From: Sapria himalayana
Taxonomy: Eukaryota; Streptophyta; Magnoliopsida; Malpighiales; Rafflesiaceae
Direction: 5' to 3'
Assembly: GCA_029783825.1 (NCBI GenBank)
Contig: JAREIK010012111.1
Span: 682,001-746,000, forward strand
DNA: 64,000 nt
Part shown: positions 36,700 through 49,170 of the stretch, piece after piece
Position numbering within the stretch: the stretch's first letter is position 1
Layout: every line of letters begins with the position of its first letter
Position numbers and translations under genes: made by a program
Notes under the pieces: model-generated
What the model saw: the letters and a program-made list of their open reading frames with translations, nothing else
What the model was told of the DNA's origin: nothing
Databases searched by the model: none

Positions 36700-37225
36700 C
36701 AGCAGTGGTAGTGGCGGCGGCGGCGGTGGCAGAAGTGGCGGCAGAAGCGGCGGTGGCAGCATTTGCAACAGTGGCAGCAATGATGGCGGCAGCATTGGCA
36801 ACGATGGTAGTGGCAGTGGCCGCAACAGTGGTGGTGGCAGTAGTGGAAATGGTGGCAGTGGCGGTGGCGATAATGGCGAGAGCGGCGGGAGCGGAGGTAG
36901 CGGTAGCGGCGGCGACGATGGCAACACCGGAAATAGTAGCAACTTCGGAAGTAGCGGCAGCACTGGAAGCAGTGGCAGCACCAGAAGTAGCGATGGCAGT
37001 GGTAGCAGTGGTGGCAGCGGCAACGACGGTAGCCGCTACAGAGGCTAGCGGTGGCATCGGCTCAGCAGTGGTAGTTGCAGCAATAGAGGCAATGGTGGCA
37101 GCAGTAGTGGCATTGGCAGCGGTAGTGGCAGTGGTGGTAGCATCAGTGGCATTGGTAGCAGCAGTGGCAGCGATAGCAGCCGCAGGAGCTACAGCGGTAA
37201 TGGGAGTAGCAGCAACAGCAACAAA
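36700..37225 (+). repeat. Degenerate GCN/GTN trinucleotide array 2
   Basis: About 525 bp of triplet repeats, mostly GGCAGTGGC, GCGGCGGTG and GTAGCAGC. Open in several frames on both strands (plus 180 codons, minus 233 and 118 codons). The products would be near-pure Ala/Val or Leu/Pro and have no start context or splice support, so I do not call a gene. Confidence 0.85.
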
Positions 37226-37879
37226 TGTGGTATATACGTACATATAAAGTCAATATATACGAATATATAATACTACAGTATTTTATGTACATATATACTG
37301 AGTATATTTGTACTTAGTATATATGTACACATAATACTACAATTTTTATGTACATGTACTGTAGTAATATATGTACGAGTGAAATGCTAGTATATATATT
37401 ACATATATATTGCATAATTATATATTTATCAAAGCATAACTTTTTTTTATTTTAATTTGACTGCGTGTTTTAAATTTCTTACAGATATGATACCTCATTG
37501 TTTCTCATACAAAGCTTGTATGAGTGATAAGATTTTTCACTAGACATTACGTGCCGTGATGCGGACAACTTTGTCGCAGTAAAAAATGGTGATAGGAGGA
37601 ACAAAGGGAGAGAAAGTAATGTCAATGAATAGATAAATTATACTTTATACACTGTCGGTAGATACATTGATGAATAAAATATAATAAAATTTTGTTATTT
37701 TTTATTTCAATTATGTAAAATATTGAATTAGAATAAGTTATTAAATAATTTTATTTTTTGTTTATTATAAATTATCATTTTAGTTTCATTTTTCATTCAA
37801 TCTAATATACAAATATTAAATTATTTAATTAAAAAATTTAAAATAAATTAAATTCTGAAAATAGTTTTGAAATTAAAAT

Positions 37880-38195
37880 AGCTAGGGACTATTTCCGTCG
37901 CTAAAATTTAGCGACTAACACTTTAGCTTGGGAATCTTTCGTTGTTATTTTCATTTAGCGACGGAAAATTTCATTTAGTTTACTAATTTAGCTAGGGAAT
38001 TTGTCTTTTTTAGCAAAAGATTTTTCTGTCGCTAAATTTTTAGCTAGTGATACTTCCCTCGCTAAATTTTAGCAAGGAGCACTTTAGATAAGGAACTGAT
38101 CAGTCGGTAATCCATCACTATATCCCGTTTAGCTGTGGAAAATGCCAATTTAGCTAGGGAATTGTCCCTATCTATACGAGTTTTTTCTTGTAGTG
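37880..38195. mobile_element. CACTA (En/Spm-type) transposon terminus
   Basis: The right end reads TTTTTTCTTGTAGTG, the reverse complement of CACTACAAGAAAAAA, which is the classic plant CACTA terminus. Inside it is a subterminal zone of many TTTAGCGACGG / GCTAGGGA(A/C) words in both orientations (37883-38175), the usual binding sites for CACTA proteins. The 3-bp target candidate is ATG (38196-38198). The opposite terminus was not found, so whether the host gene fragments upstream lie inside this element is an inference. Confidence 0.75.
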
Positions 38196-38198
38196 ATG

Positions 38199-39255
38199 TA
38201 TCAATCCATTAGGTGGCGAAACCTTAAATTAATGTTTTATGAAATACTCATATTTATCAACATCCAAAACAAAATAATACCACAATAATTTAATGCAGAA
38301 CCATACCAATAACACACAATTACATAAAAAATCCTATATCCCTAATTAACCTAACACTGAAGAAATTTTGAGCGAGGAGATTGGAGAATCATCTCATGAA
38401 ATTGAGTATCCCCAAGGAAAGATAACATTAGGATCTAGGTTTAAAATCCAATTCCCAATCCACTTTATTCACATTTAGCTTGTGAAATCCTAATTGGTGG
38501 TGGCAAGTATCCTCATGAACTTGATTTTTGTTATTTCTTTTACCCTGTAATCTCTTTAAAATTCTTTAAATTTATGTTTTATACATTTGGGTCCTATCAA
38601 TTACTATACCATCTTAATAAATTCAATGTTATGACATTGAGTTGATATTATAGCAAATAATGCCTCTAAATTTCTTTTTAAACATAATATCATGGAATAT
38701 CATAAAAAAAATATTACGACTTCAGCACACTACCATGAGGAAAAAGTCATGGTATGAAAAGATGTTGTGACTTAGAAATTTATTCTATGGAATAATATAG
38801 TCACTTAGCAAAATGTAAATTTGGTTTTGTAATGATTATACTATGTTACAAAAATATATCACGACTTTATATATAAATCAAGTATAAGTTGCTACAATAT
38901 ATATGAAAATAATATCATGACCAAAAATGTATTTAGAAATAAATATTACGGTGACTCTAAGATAATGTAATGATTACAAAAATGTGTTGCACAGTAGAAA
39001 AATGTGCAACCGATTAGTACTTAGTAGAGTCATTGGTGAGTAATGAATGACATGAATTAATTGTAAAGTTATGACCAAGAAAGGTTGTCATGACTTTTTA
39101 ATAAACATGTGTTAGTATATAAAATTTCATGACATTGAAAATATCATAAATTTTCCTTACTCATCTATTCTTCATTTCTATTTTCCATCAATTTCACAAT
39201 TTGTACCTATTTATAATTGATTTCACAATAATTCATTAAAATCAATCAAAAAAAA
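38199..39255 (-). mobile_element. Gypsy LTR fragment (about 1.05 kb)
   Basis: Begins exactly where the CACTA terminus ends and aligns with the right half (plus coordinates) of the LTR copy at 60963-63061. Compare GAGATTGGAGAATCATCTC with AGAATTGAAGCATCATCTT, and the shared AATTTTCC...TTCAC run near 39150 and 62885. The missing half should lie on the other side of the CACTA insertion. Confidence 0.6.
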
Positions 39256-39847
39256 TAGATTTATGAAAGATTCATCTTTAAAGAACCTTTTTTGTGCAAA
39301 TACATCATGAAAAAGACCAAAAATATCTATAAAAACTCTATACTTTGACTGTCGAATATTGAGCGAAGTCATTCATCATAGTTTTTTTCTAGAGGAAAAA
39401 CATCCAAATTTACAATACTTTTTTTTTTCAAAAGGATGTAAATAAGTAGTAGAAACATCATTTTCTTTGATTATTTTAGCTTTGTCACCTATAAAGATGA
39501 ATAACATGCAACTGTACAAATAATCAAATACAATAGGAGAAGAATTAAATGACCAATAACAATAGAGAAGAAAAACAACTTTTACTCTAATACCATGTAA
39601 GAATTGCAAACACAATTTGAAGAATTCATACCAACTATTATTTTACAATCGAAAACCACAAGTGATAGTGGAAGCCTATTTTAAAAAACAAAAAATAAAA
39701 AAATCTATTTGTTTCTTCTCATTATTTATGTTTTTCTCCTTTTTTATACTTTCCACCTAAGCCCCACAAATAAAGATGTTAACATGTGTCTAGTAATGTT
39801 GATGCACACTTGTATCTTTTCAACTCGTGACCAAGAGAGATTGTTTC

Positions 39848-40030
39848 ACGACATGTGAATGTCATGACTTATAAGTATACATCACAACATGTGAATGCCA
39901 TGACTTATAAGTATGACATCGCAACATGTGAATGCCATGACTTATAACTATGATGCAGTGACATGTGAATATTGTGACTTATAAGTGTGATATAATGACT
40001 TGTGAATATCATGACTTATAAGTATGATAT
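39848..40030. repeat. Minisatellite, five units of about 37 bp
   Basis: Units share ACATGTGAAT, CATGACTTATAAGTATGA and a variable spacer; starts near 39848, 39884, 39921, 39958 and 39995. Each unit holds the CATGAC word that is abundant in this gypsy family. Confidence 0.85.
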
Positions 40031-42339
40031 GTTGTATCTTGCTAGTGCATGCTTGTTATTTATACTAATATTAACTATAAGTATTTAGGTCTGACAAGTA
40101 ATAAAGTTGTTTTTTCAAGTCTATATATCAAACCCACAAGAATTGATGTTTTGGGTTTGAGATACTGTCAAGCTCCCTACTATCTTAGCTTACAATATAT
40201 ACTTGATTTAAAGGGTTCAAGGGTTGATTTACATAGTGTGTATAGTGATTCTCTATGCTTAATGTCCATAGTCATGCATTATGTAAATTGTTGATCTAGT
40301 TGTTAATAAAATATGTGACCTCAAGCATGTATTCTTATTCATCTATCATAATCATTCTAAGAATTAAAAAAACTTGGATAGCCAAATACAAATGCTTGAT
40401 TGACACTCAAGACAATTTATCAATCACCTGACATAATTCATATGATGAATATTTTAAAAGTATATGCTTAGTTATAGCATTCCATGTAGAGAGTTACCCA
40501 TACACGTGCTCATATTTTCTTACCACCCTTCTAAGAGACATACATATATGTTCTTATTACCTATCACCATCCTAAAAAAATAGCCATGGGCATAGTTACT
40601 AAATTTATTAGACACTAGAGGTTGATCATCATTAACCATAATGCAAGTCAAATGAATATCTACCTTGGTAAACTACATACATTTTGGATAAAACCAAGAT
40701 GTCAAAATATTTTCCAATTGCATCAACAAAATCTATACTATAATTCCAAAAAAATTCTTTATATTATATCTTAGCAACCATCATTCACAATTTATAAACT
40801 AACCCTAAACAAAGTTCAGGCCTAGCATGGGAGAATAAATGAAACAATAGATTTGATGCAACATTTGTTCATGAATACAATTATGTAAACCCAGAAATGG
40901 GTGTTGAATTAATTTGCCACAAGTTACTTCCACTGGTAGAACTTCCATATGAATAAACTTTCTTATTTCGGCTTAAGAAAATACTTTTTTATCTGATTTA
41001 TTTTGTTAGAGCTTGATAGGTAGAATTGCCCTTGACTTTTCCTTCATTTTCTATTCTATTATATGTTAGGAATCTATCATTTATGTTGACTTTTTTTGTT
41101 TTTGGTCTCCTCTCTATCTTTTATCCTATTAGTTTTATTTGATGATGACCTAGCATTTGCTAGTATGATATCACACTTTCATATTAGTTTTATTTGATGT
41201 TGCAACTTGGAAATGTGGCATCATGGCTTAGCTCATTTTGCCCATCTCCATATAATTGTTGTCATAACTCACTATATTGATGTTGCAATTTGAGAATAAT
41301 ATGTAGCGACTCATTCAACTCTATCACACTTGAGTTTCTATATTCATTGAGGTTGTGACTTGGAAATATGGGGTAATGACTTTGAAATGTGGTGAATCTA
41401 ATCCTTGCCTCTTTTAATCTTTCTTTGATGATTATTTCTTTTTATATGCATAAAACATATAAATCTCCTAGTTTTGGTAAAATCTCCAATACTTGCAACA
41501 ACACTTGATAATATTTATTCAAATCACACAAATAATAGACTAAAAATATGTGTATATTTTAGGCTTATCAACTCCTCGTACCTAAAGTTTTACTTATCCT
41601 CGAGCAAAAAAAAGTCTTATGCCTTAAACTACTTAGCATAATATCTATCATCATCATTTATTAACCAATCAATCATTTAAAAAAATGTTACAAACATCCA
41701 CACAAAAAGAAATTAATCCAGATGAAAAGAATTCCATCTTCAAGCCTAATTTGACTCAATGACCAAATGTCTATTACTTGTCATGTTCTATCTGATATTC
41801 ATTAGAAGTGGCTTTTGAATTCGAACTAATATCTCTCAAAGAGTACCCTACTTGAGAATTCTCAAATTAAAGGCTAGATGTGGAAGGTATGTTAGTTTGT
41901 TGCTCATTGTATGCTGGTTTTGCTTTCTAGTCCATCAATATGTTATTACTTTTTTTTTTATTTTTTTTCACCCTTTCCCCAATCCCCCCTTACCAACCCC
42001 ATGATAAATTTAAATTTGGAGTTCTTATGAGATCCAGTGTATTAGTGATGGTTTAAATGTATCTAAATCAATATTATTATTACTTTGGATCAATTATTTT
42101 TGCATAGATTTAAGAGATTGTTCAAATGATTGTTGTGCATAGTACACATTCTTGATATTTGAATGCAGATGTCCAAGCTTTTAATCTATATATTGCCTCA
42201 ATAATCGAGAGAAGGTTATAGTAACTCATTACTCTTCTAGATCATTTTCTTCCACTAATAACTATTTGCTCTATGCACCATGCCAAAAACACTCTTTTAT
42301 GTGATCATATTTTCTTGCATTTTATTAATTATTTTCTTC

Positions 42340-43360
42340 AGCATGTTACATAGCCTATTTTCTTATTTTTCCTACACCTCTATGAAAAGTTTATTAGTTT
42401 CTCTTATCTCATCCATCCAAATATCATCTTCACGCTTTAATTCATATCTCAGCTCTTGCATAATCTCTCTAACATATCCTCATAGTACATCTTTCAGTGT
42501 GTTGAATTTACCTTCTTATGCTCTATCTTCTCAAATTTATATAATGGTTGGGGGTACTTCAAATAGCTCCATTTCTTATTTTCATTCTACTTTTATTTTT
42601 TCTTTTTCATGCTTGATACTCTTCCCTTTTTTAGCTAGTTCTTTCTTCACTCAGGTCAATGTGAGGGGTGACACCCTTGGGCATTCTTCATCAATATCTT
42701 GATGCACTTCCACACCTTTCATTATGCATAATTGGAAAATGAGAGAGGGGTACTTAATGTGATCCATGAATCATCTTCTTTGATAATCAAAAATGTACTT
42801 CTCAATAATCTTTCTAATATTGATTTTATACCCTTTCACTAGACCATACTATAATATTTTCACATCTTGATTGAATATTGATAATATATAATGTGTAATA
42901 TAGCATCAAACACAATAAATAAAACCAAATCTTTTTTCATATTCTTGAATTATTTTTCATGTGCCTTGTCTAATATAATCAATAACAGATTGATGATTAT
43001 TCTGTTAAATTTACTCAAAATCCTTTTACAATCCTTGTTGTTTCCTTTCTCTCTTTCAAAATCAGTATAAAACTTCTTCACAACAATGGTATTTCTTTCT
43101 TTGAAGTTTTCATAGAATATTTCTCATACCCTTTTTTATATAGTTTCGAGGAATGGCAAGATAAACTCACCAAATCCTTATTCACCAATTATATTCTTCT
43201 CGGTAAGTATTTGAGTCATCTGATGCTTCCTTTTTTCTAATAGAAAAGTCATATCATTTTGTTGCATCGTGTTGTTCACCTTTGACCATTTTTTTTCTTT
43301 TTCATTTTCAATTTCACCATGATGTTTCCCTCCTAAGTTTGATCTTCCTTCATAACTATG
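42340..43360 (-). pseudogene. Possible gypsy gag-side or accessory ORF remnant
   Basis: Minus-strand fragments include FYENFKERNTIVVKKFYTDFE, a FIVFDAIL region and a charged segment EIMQELRYELKREDDIWMDEI. The order and spacing weakly resemble the extra domain found before or after gag in Athila-type elements. The sequence is too decayed to be certain; it could be unrelated. Confidence 0.3.
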
Positions 43361-43963
43361 AGATTTGAGTCTGAGAAAGTGTAATAGTCACTTTTCTTGA
43401 CCTTTTGGTGGGTGGTTAGGGTTTTAAGATGAAATATTTTGAGTCAAGTAGGGTCATGAGGTATAAAGAGTGTCAAGACAAGATATTAGAGTTTCTATTT
43501 ATAAATGAAATTATGATTGAATAAATGTTTTGTGATAATAAAATGATTTAGCAACCAACATATGATATGGTAATATAAAGATAGTGTTGTCACAATCACT
43601 AATGATGTTGCAACTCTCATTTCCATGGAATTATTCAGATGTTATCATGACTTGATAAATGAAGTTTCAACTTGATAATGATATCATGATGAATAAAAAA
43701 ATGTCATGATTGAAAGGTTTTGGTGTCATGACTTTGAAATCATCTCATGACTAAAAAATAATATTTTAACAAATGAATTGTGTTAGTAGCAGAGTAATGA
43801 CATCGTAACATACAAAAAATATCATGATCAAAAAGTATAACTATAGCAAACAGAAATGATGTCACAATTGGAAAAAATGTTGTTGTGATTGCTAGACAGC
43901 ATAAAGATAGAAAATAGGCTTGCGACTATAAAAGTTATGTCACAACCTATGGTTGTTTGGTAT

Positions 43964-46180
43964 TGTGACTTTGTTATACTGTCTAATATTATTGGTTAGA
44001 TAGTGTCCCAAAAATTTATTAGTGAGGATATCGTATCAATAAAAAATTTTAAATATATGAGTTATACAAATAGTAAAAATGACTTTTGTCTCGATATCAA
44101 TTCCATTAGATTATATCAGTAGTTTATTCAACCAACAATAAGATAACACTATTCTATTGGAGAAAATAATTTGGGATTTTAATAAGAATATTAGATCCTA
44201 TGGTTTACCCATTTTCATTCGTATGATACATGTTTAAATAGTTCAATTTGTTTTGAATTTTGGATATAAAATGGAGTTTGGATTATTATTAGAATGACCT
44301 TTTTCCTTAATGGCAACAAGGATTATCACTATTAAGCATGTCCCAATGATAGTATTCTCATAGTTGTTACCTCTAGTGTCCTAAATACTTTCATATAATA
44401 TGGTCTTAAAAGCATTTATACTTTTGACTTTGTAAGTAACATACTCGTATAATTAATATATATATTCTCTCAAATCTCACTAGTAGGAACCATATGAGTG
44501 AAATCAACTAAAAGTAATATCACCACCACTCATGCATGTCTTTTGAATTACATGTTACTATTATTCACAATAATAAGGTGACTCTTACACTTAAGATAAA
44601 ACTATTATAAAAATATTCTATAAAATGACCACATTAAAAGAGGGCCAAATCTTCTAAGATATATATAATAGATTGACATATAAAATTATTTATATTTTTG
44701 ACTTCAAGAACATCAAACTCACAATAATTAACATCCATTTTAGATTTTAATATATAGTAATATAGGTTTGTCTAATGCATAGTAGTCAAAAGGGCTATCA
44801 CTTTCTTCAGATTGTATATGTGAGTGAGTCTTATGGATTACTTATTACTATCACCATGATAATATAGACAAACCTACCAATAGTAACATATTAATATCAG
44901 TTCTATCTAATCACCATTTCATCAATCTATTCTACAATATAAATCAAATATCATAATCAAAATTCAAAGCATTCATACATCACATAAATCAAACTAAAAA
45001 ACTCTAGACCACAATTTAGTCAAACATTGAGAGAGAAATTTATATGGAATATAAGAGAAAAAACATTATGTAACATGGATTCCCAATAACATCTCTCACA
45101 AGAATCTTGGAATCAAAACCTAATTTCTATGATATTTTTATTCAATCCATGAAATCTACCCTAGAGAAAGGATTTGAAAGCAATGCCCCCCAACAACTAA
45201 AATTTAGTCTTCGTTTTACATCTCTTGCTTATTCGTGGATCCCCTAGAGAGTACAAAAATTATCTTTATGGTTATTATTACACTTGGTTCCAGATGAAGG
45301 AGAAGGAAAGTCAAGTGTATTGTAGATTTCCCAAGTCCAATCACTCTCCTCACTTTTGCTATTTCTTTTATACTTCACAAATTCTAGGTATTTTCCAATT
45401 AGAAAGTTGCGGCTTTGGAATAATGTTGTGACTTTGACCTTTGGTCTTTTGAGCTCAAGGTCATGATGCTAGGAAGTGGCTGTAGCTTTGGGATATTTTC
45501 TAAAGTTTCTATACTTGAAAAGTCAATGTACTCAAAAAAAACCATAATATTTTAAATTTGCACGTATAAAAGTCTTGTGATAGGACATGAACGTGGTTTA
45601 CCTTATCTTGAGGCAAAAAAATTGTCACCATGGAAATGGTCATGCCATGAGTATTGCCATCTATAACTCTTTATAATGAAGAGTTGCGTCGTTGGGAAAT
45701 AGTCATGACCTAGGATTTAAGAATATTAAGCTTTAATAAAGATAAAGTTGTGATGCTAAAAAATTATCATGACTTTTGGTATAAGTGAAATACTTAGTTA
45801 CTATGATATAACATTTATATAATAGCCAATTAAATATTATGAGATAAGTATGATTGTGACTCCAAGATAATATCACAACCAAAAATAATATGGGGCAAAA
45901 TGAAAGAATTGAGCTAATGAGATAGTTGAATCATGATATATAAAGATCATCATGACTAATTATATAGAATTTTGGTTAAAAATAGATGTCAAAACTATTC
46001 AATAGAACTAACTATCAACAATTCACCAATTATCTCAAAAAACATAATTATTTTACTACTATTCGTTATAATCTATCAAAACTCCAATTTCATATATTCA
46101 TTCCATTTTTTTATACTTATTATCATCAAAACTTATTCTAATATACTATAATATTCAATATTTAACAAACCAAATAAACA
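43964..46180 (-). mobile_element. Gypsy LTR, copy A (about 2.2 kb)
   Basis: Bounded by TGTGACTTTG and ...AAATAAACA on the plus strand. Aligns end to end with 49754-52029. In element orientation (minus) it is the 3' LTR of the gag/protease-bearing internal region at 46181-49753. Confidence 0.7.
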
Positions 46181-47319
46181 TTCATTCTAAAACTTTTGCT
46201 CATCACGTGTAATAACTTCTCCCTCAATAAAAAATATACAACCATATCATCACAACTACCATATTTTTTTTATAACTTAGTTTGAGTATTGTAGTATCTT
46301 GAGATAATGGAGTAACTTCTCATTATAGTCATATTAAAAGTCAAAATGAGAGATTTTAGTTCCATAACTATATTAATGAGTGAGTTACGTGTGTATAATA
46401 ATTCTTGTGATGGGTACATTGTATTTATTACATCATATCATGTGAAAAAAAATATTTGGGTTGCCTCCCAAATAATACTATATTTAATGTTCATAGCTTG
46501 ACTAAGAATAATTTCTCACCTTAGTTGGTGATCTTTATAGTCCATACTAGGTTTTTAGTATACAACTTTACTTCTTTTCTATTGGTATATTTTTTTAGTA
46601 CACCATTTGGACCTTCTTCTTTGACCCTTCCCTCTTTTTATATCATGACTTTGAAGAATATCATGACTTCATTTTTGGTTCTAGCCTAGTCACATTTACT
46701 TTTTGAAATCTAAGAGTAGCGGCTAAGCATGACCACAACTTTGTCATTAAGCTTTTTTTGATTTTTTTTCTTTTAGTAACAACAAAGTTGTAAAGCTAGT
46801 CATCATTATGGCTTTTCCATTAAGCTTCTTATGGGAAATTTCTTTTTATAACACCAAAGTCATGACACTAGGCATGGTCATGACTTTCATCTCTGCCACT
46901 ATTTCAATGTTGTCTCCCTTCAAATACTCCATAATTTCAGTCTCTTCCATATCATTCTCATTTATTTTCTCAGTTAGTAATTGGATTTTATTGCTATTTG
47001 CATCCAATATTTAGTCTCCAAATTCTTAGTCTTCATATCATTTTTCTATATAATTGTACAAAGAGTTTAGGTGTCTCCCTTATTTTCTTAGCCACCTTAA
47101 AATTGTCTTCATTAGAATCTTACAAAGTCATTGCTTCGAAGAATACTATGACCTCGTAGGTGTCATCTTTCTCATATTCTAGTTCAGCACTTTCATGACT
47201 CCAAAGATATTATTCTACATCATCTTTCTATCCTTCATCAAGCTAATAGTTTTTTATAAAATCCTTCCATCTAAAGTCAACTTTTTGCCGTATTATTGTA
47301 AAGATTTAACTTTGCTTGT

Positions 47320-47720
47320 TCCTCACCAACATAAAAAATGAACTTAATAACATCAGTAAGTACTTGTAAAAAATGACCATCCCAAGATCAATAGTGAGTA
47401 ATGATCTCCATTTATATCTAATACAATAAAATTTACTAAGAAAATATTGACCTTAAATTTACTTGTTCCTATTGCACAAGGTATAGTAAAACTACTAGGA
47501 TCCTTCAATTTTATTAGGAATATTCATTGAATAATTAAACTATATATTTTAGATCATATTCACAGTATCATATATCTTCAACTTCTTCTTATTACTCATA
47601 ACACCCTTCATAAATTTCATGTAATTTAATATCTAAGATAATACTTTATCAAATGGTATATATACTTCTAGTTTATAAAAGATATTGAGAAAATGTTCAA
47701 AACTATTAATTTAATTTTTA
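47320..47720 (-). pseudogene. Gypsy protease region remnant
   Basis: Minus-strand reading gives YIPFDKVLS.ILNYMKFMKGVMSNKKKL, then SSFTIPCAIGTSKFKV, then VNFIVLDINGD and LILGWSFF. In Athila-type polyproteins these are the INIPF.EAL.QMP.Y.KFMK, GSFTIPC.IG, FIVLDM and ILGRPFL blocks around the aspartic protease. The segment between SKF and NFIVLD that carries the catalytic DLGAS motif is deleted, so it was inactive regardless of later stops. Confidence 0.75.
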
Positions 47721-47840
47721 TTTTCTAAAATATTTTAGAAATATAAGATTTATTAGAAACTTATCTTTAACTCCATTTTAGTTCATATTATTCTTTCCAT
47801 AGTTTTGTGTAACCTCCAATCACTATTTTGTTTCTTTACT

Positions 47841-48089
47841 TCATTCATTTATAGTTGAGGGTGAAATTTGGGCATGTATTTTTATATGAGCCATGACTTT
47901 GGAAGATGTAGTGCTTGAGTCTTCATATTTAGAGATAGTTATAGTGGGAGCCTTGACTTCTATAAAAATTATAGTAGGAGCCATGACTTCTATAAAAATT
48001 ATAGTGGGAGTCATATCTTTTGGTAAAGTCATTACACCATCAATTCCAAAACTTTTAGATTTAGCTTGCTTCATTTGTTGCCTCTCCAA
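47841..48089 (-). repeat. Short tandem repeat encoding a PTIIFIEVMA-type peptide
   Basis: Units of about 33 bp (GTGGGAGCCTTGACTTCTAT, GTAGGAGCCATGACTTCTAT) repeat three to four times near 47940-48020. On the minus strand they read PTIIFIEV(M/K)A. The frame is open for 82 codons. It sits between the gag and protease remnants, where such elements have a variable linker. Confidence 0.5.
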
Positions 48090-48734
48090 CTCTTTTCTGC
48101 TTCAAAATAATATTGATAGGCACTTCTTCAGATTTGACTTAGTATTACTTGATAATTCATTAATATATTTTACTTTCATCAATAATGCCAATTATCCAAT
48201 TTGTTTTTCTATATTCTACATCATTTGAATTGATATGATCCATTCTCGCTTCAAGCCTCTTCATTTGATTATCTTGGTGGTCATGTCTCCTCTTTATTTA
48301 TATCAATATCACACTTGGCTTATCCTTCATATTCAAATTTTATTCTCCCCTTGAAGGTTATTAATTTGAGCTTGATCTTCCTTAAATATTGTAGTTCATT
48401 AAAATATTCCAAAAGTTATTCGAAGCTTGCCCAACTTTTGATGCCCATTCCAATAGTCTTCATACTAAAATTTTCATGATTTCTCACTTTCAGATTATAA
48501 CGTATGGGGACATTATAATTGGGATGAAACATGTTCCATTTGCTTTGCAATTGATTTTTCTCTTTCATTTGATAAAAGATATCAAAATTTGCCATTTCAT
48601 ATTATTGCAAAATAGTGACATCTCTAGATCCTTTTCTTTTCTTCTCTTGGATTTCAAGCTTCTTTAAAAAAGCTTACATCTTTACTTCTATTGTGCTAAA
48701 TTGGTCTAACTCCAATATTCTTGCTTGTCTTCAC

Positions 48735-49170
48735 CCAAAGGAGCAATCGATTAGAGTTTGATATTTGTTCTTTGGTAGCTCTTCAAACAAATAGTATATA
48801 TCTTTCAATAACTTATTCATAATTGACTCACTTGAGACTACACCAATAATACACATTGTCATATATTTTAGCCTATTGTGAAAATGTTGGGCTTGAAACC
48901 ACAACTAGAACTCATGTTAAGGGTAACTCATCTATAATTCCTTTATATGGTCCTAAGTATCATATAAAGTCTCTGGCTCATCATGTTGTAAATGGCTTAT
49001 CTCGCTTCATAATTATGAGATAATTTGAGGTGAAAAAAACTTAGTGAGAAAGGCCCTCACAAGTTCATCCCCACTCTCAAAAGAAGCCAGAGATAAGCAC
49101 TAAAGCTAACTCCATGCCATGTCCCTTAATGAAAATTAGAATAGACATAACCTAATGAAATCAAGGTTAA
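48735..49170 (-). pseudogene. Gypsy gag (retrotransposon gag domain) remnant
   Basis: Minus-strand blocks, in order: LFxFSLRDMAWS, FESGDELVRAFLTKFFSP, SEISHLQHDEPETLYDT.DHIKEL, LWFQAQHFHNRL, SIMNKLLKDIYYLFEELPKNKYQ. They match the plant Ty3/gypsy capsid region (FPFSL...W...L, SW.EL...FL.KFFPP, LR.EI..F.Q.DGESLYEAWERFKELL, W.....FYNGL, LMSKTPEEAYELLE.MA..NYQW). Several stops (x or gaps here) show it is dead. Confidence 0.8.

Larger units (their letters stand above)
35713..37830. repeat. Tandem duplication, unit about 1.28 kb
   Basis: The GCN array and the sequence behind it occur twice: 35713-36550 aligns with roughly 37000-37830. Shared landmarks include CAACAAATGTG at the array end, repeated TATATGTAC words, a TACAGATATG run and a GGAGAGAAA run. 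The second array is longer, so the array changed length after the duplication. Confidence 0.7.
39256..43963 (-). mobile_element. Gypsy-derived internal sequence, heavily decayed
   Basis: Lies between an LTR fragment and a full LTR of the same family. At 41565-41620 it has the ACTCCTCGTACCTAAAGTTTT and CTCGAGCAA words I associate with plant gypsy elements. No clean domain survives except the weak one listed separately. The plus-strand frame at 42280-42702 is the antisense of a charged, coiled-coil-like minus-strand peptide and is not called. Confidence 0.45.

Noticed and set aside
36542..37247. Frames of 233, 118 and 180 codons over the second GCN array
   Set aside because: Same reason as array 1; three overlapping long frames on two strands argue for repeat composition and not for coding.
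39848..40030. CRISPR-like array of regularly spaced repeats
   Set aside because: Spacers are not unique and the units are contiguous tandem copies; the window is plant nuclear DNA.
42280..42702. 140-codon Ser/Phe/Leu-rich plus-strand frame resembling a membrane protein
   Set aside because: The opposite strand reads as a charged coiled-coil-like peptide in the same orientation as the surrounding gypsy remnants, so the hydrophobic frame is its mirror.
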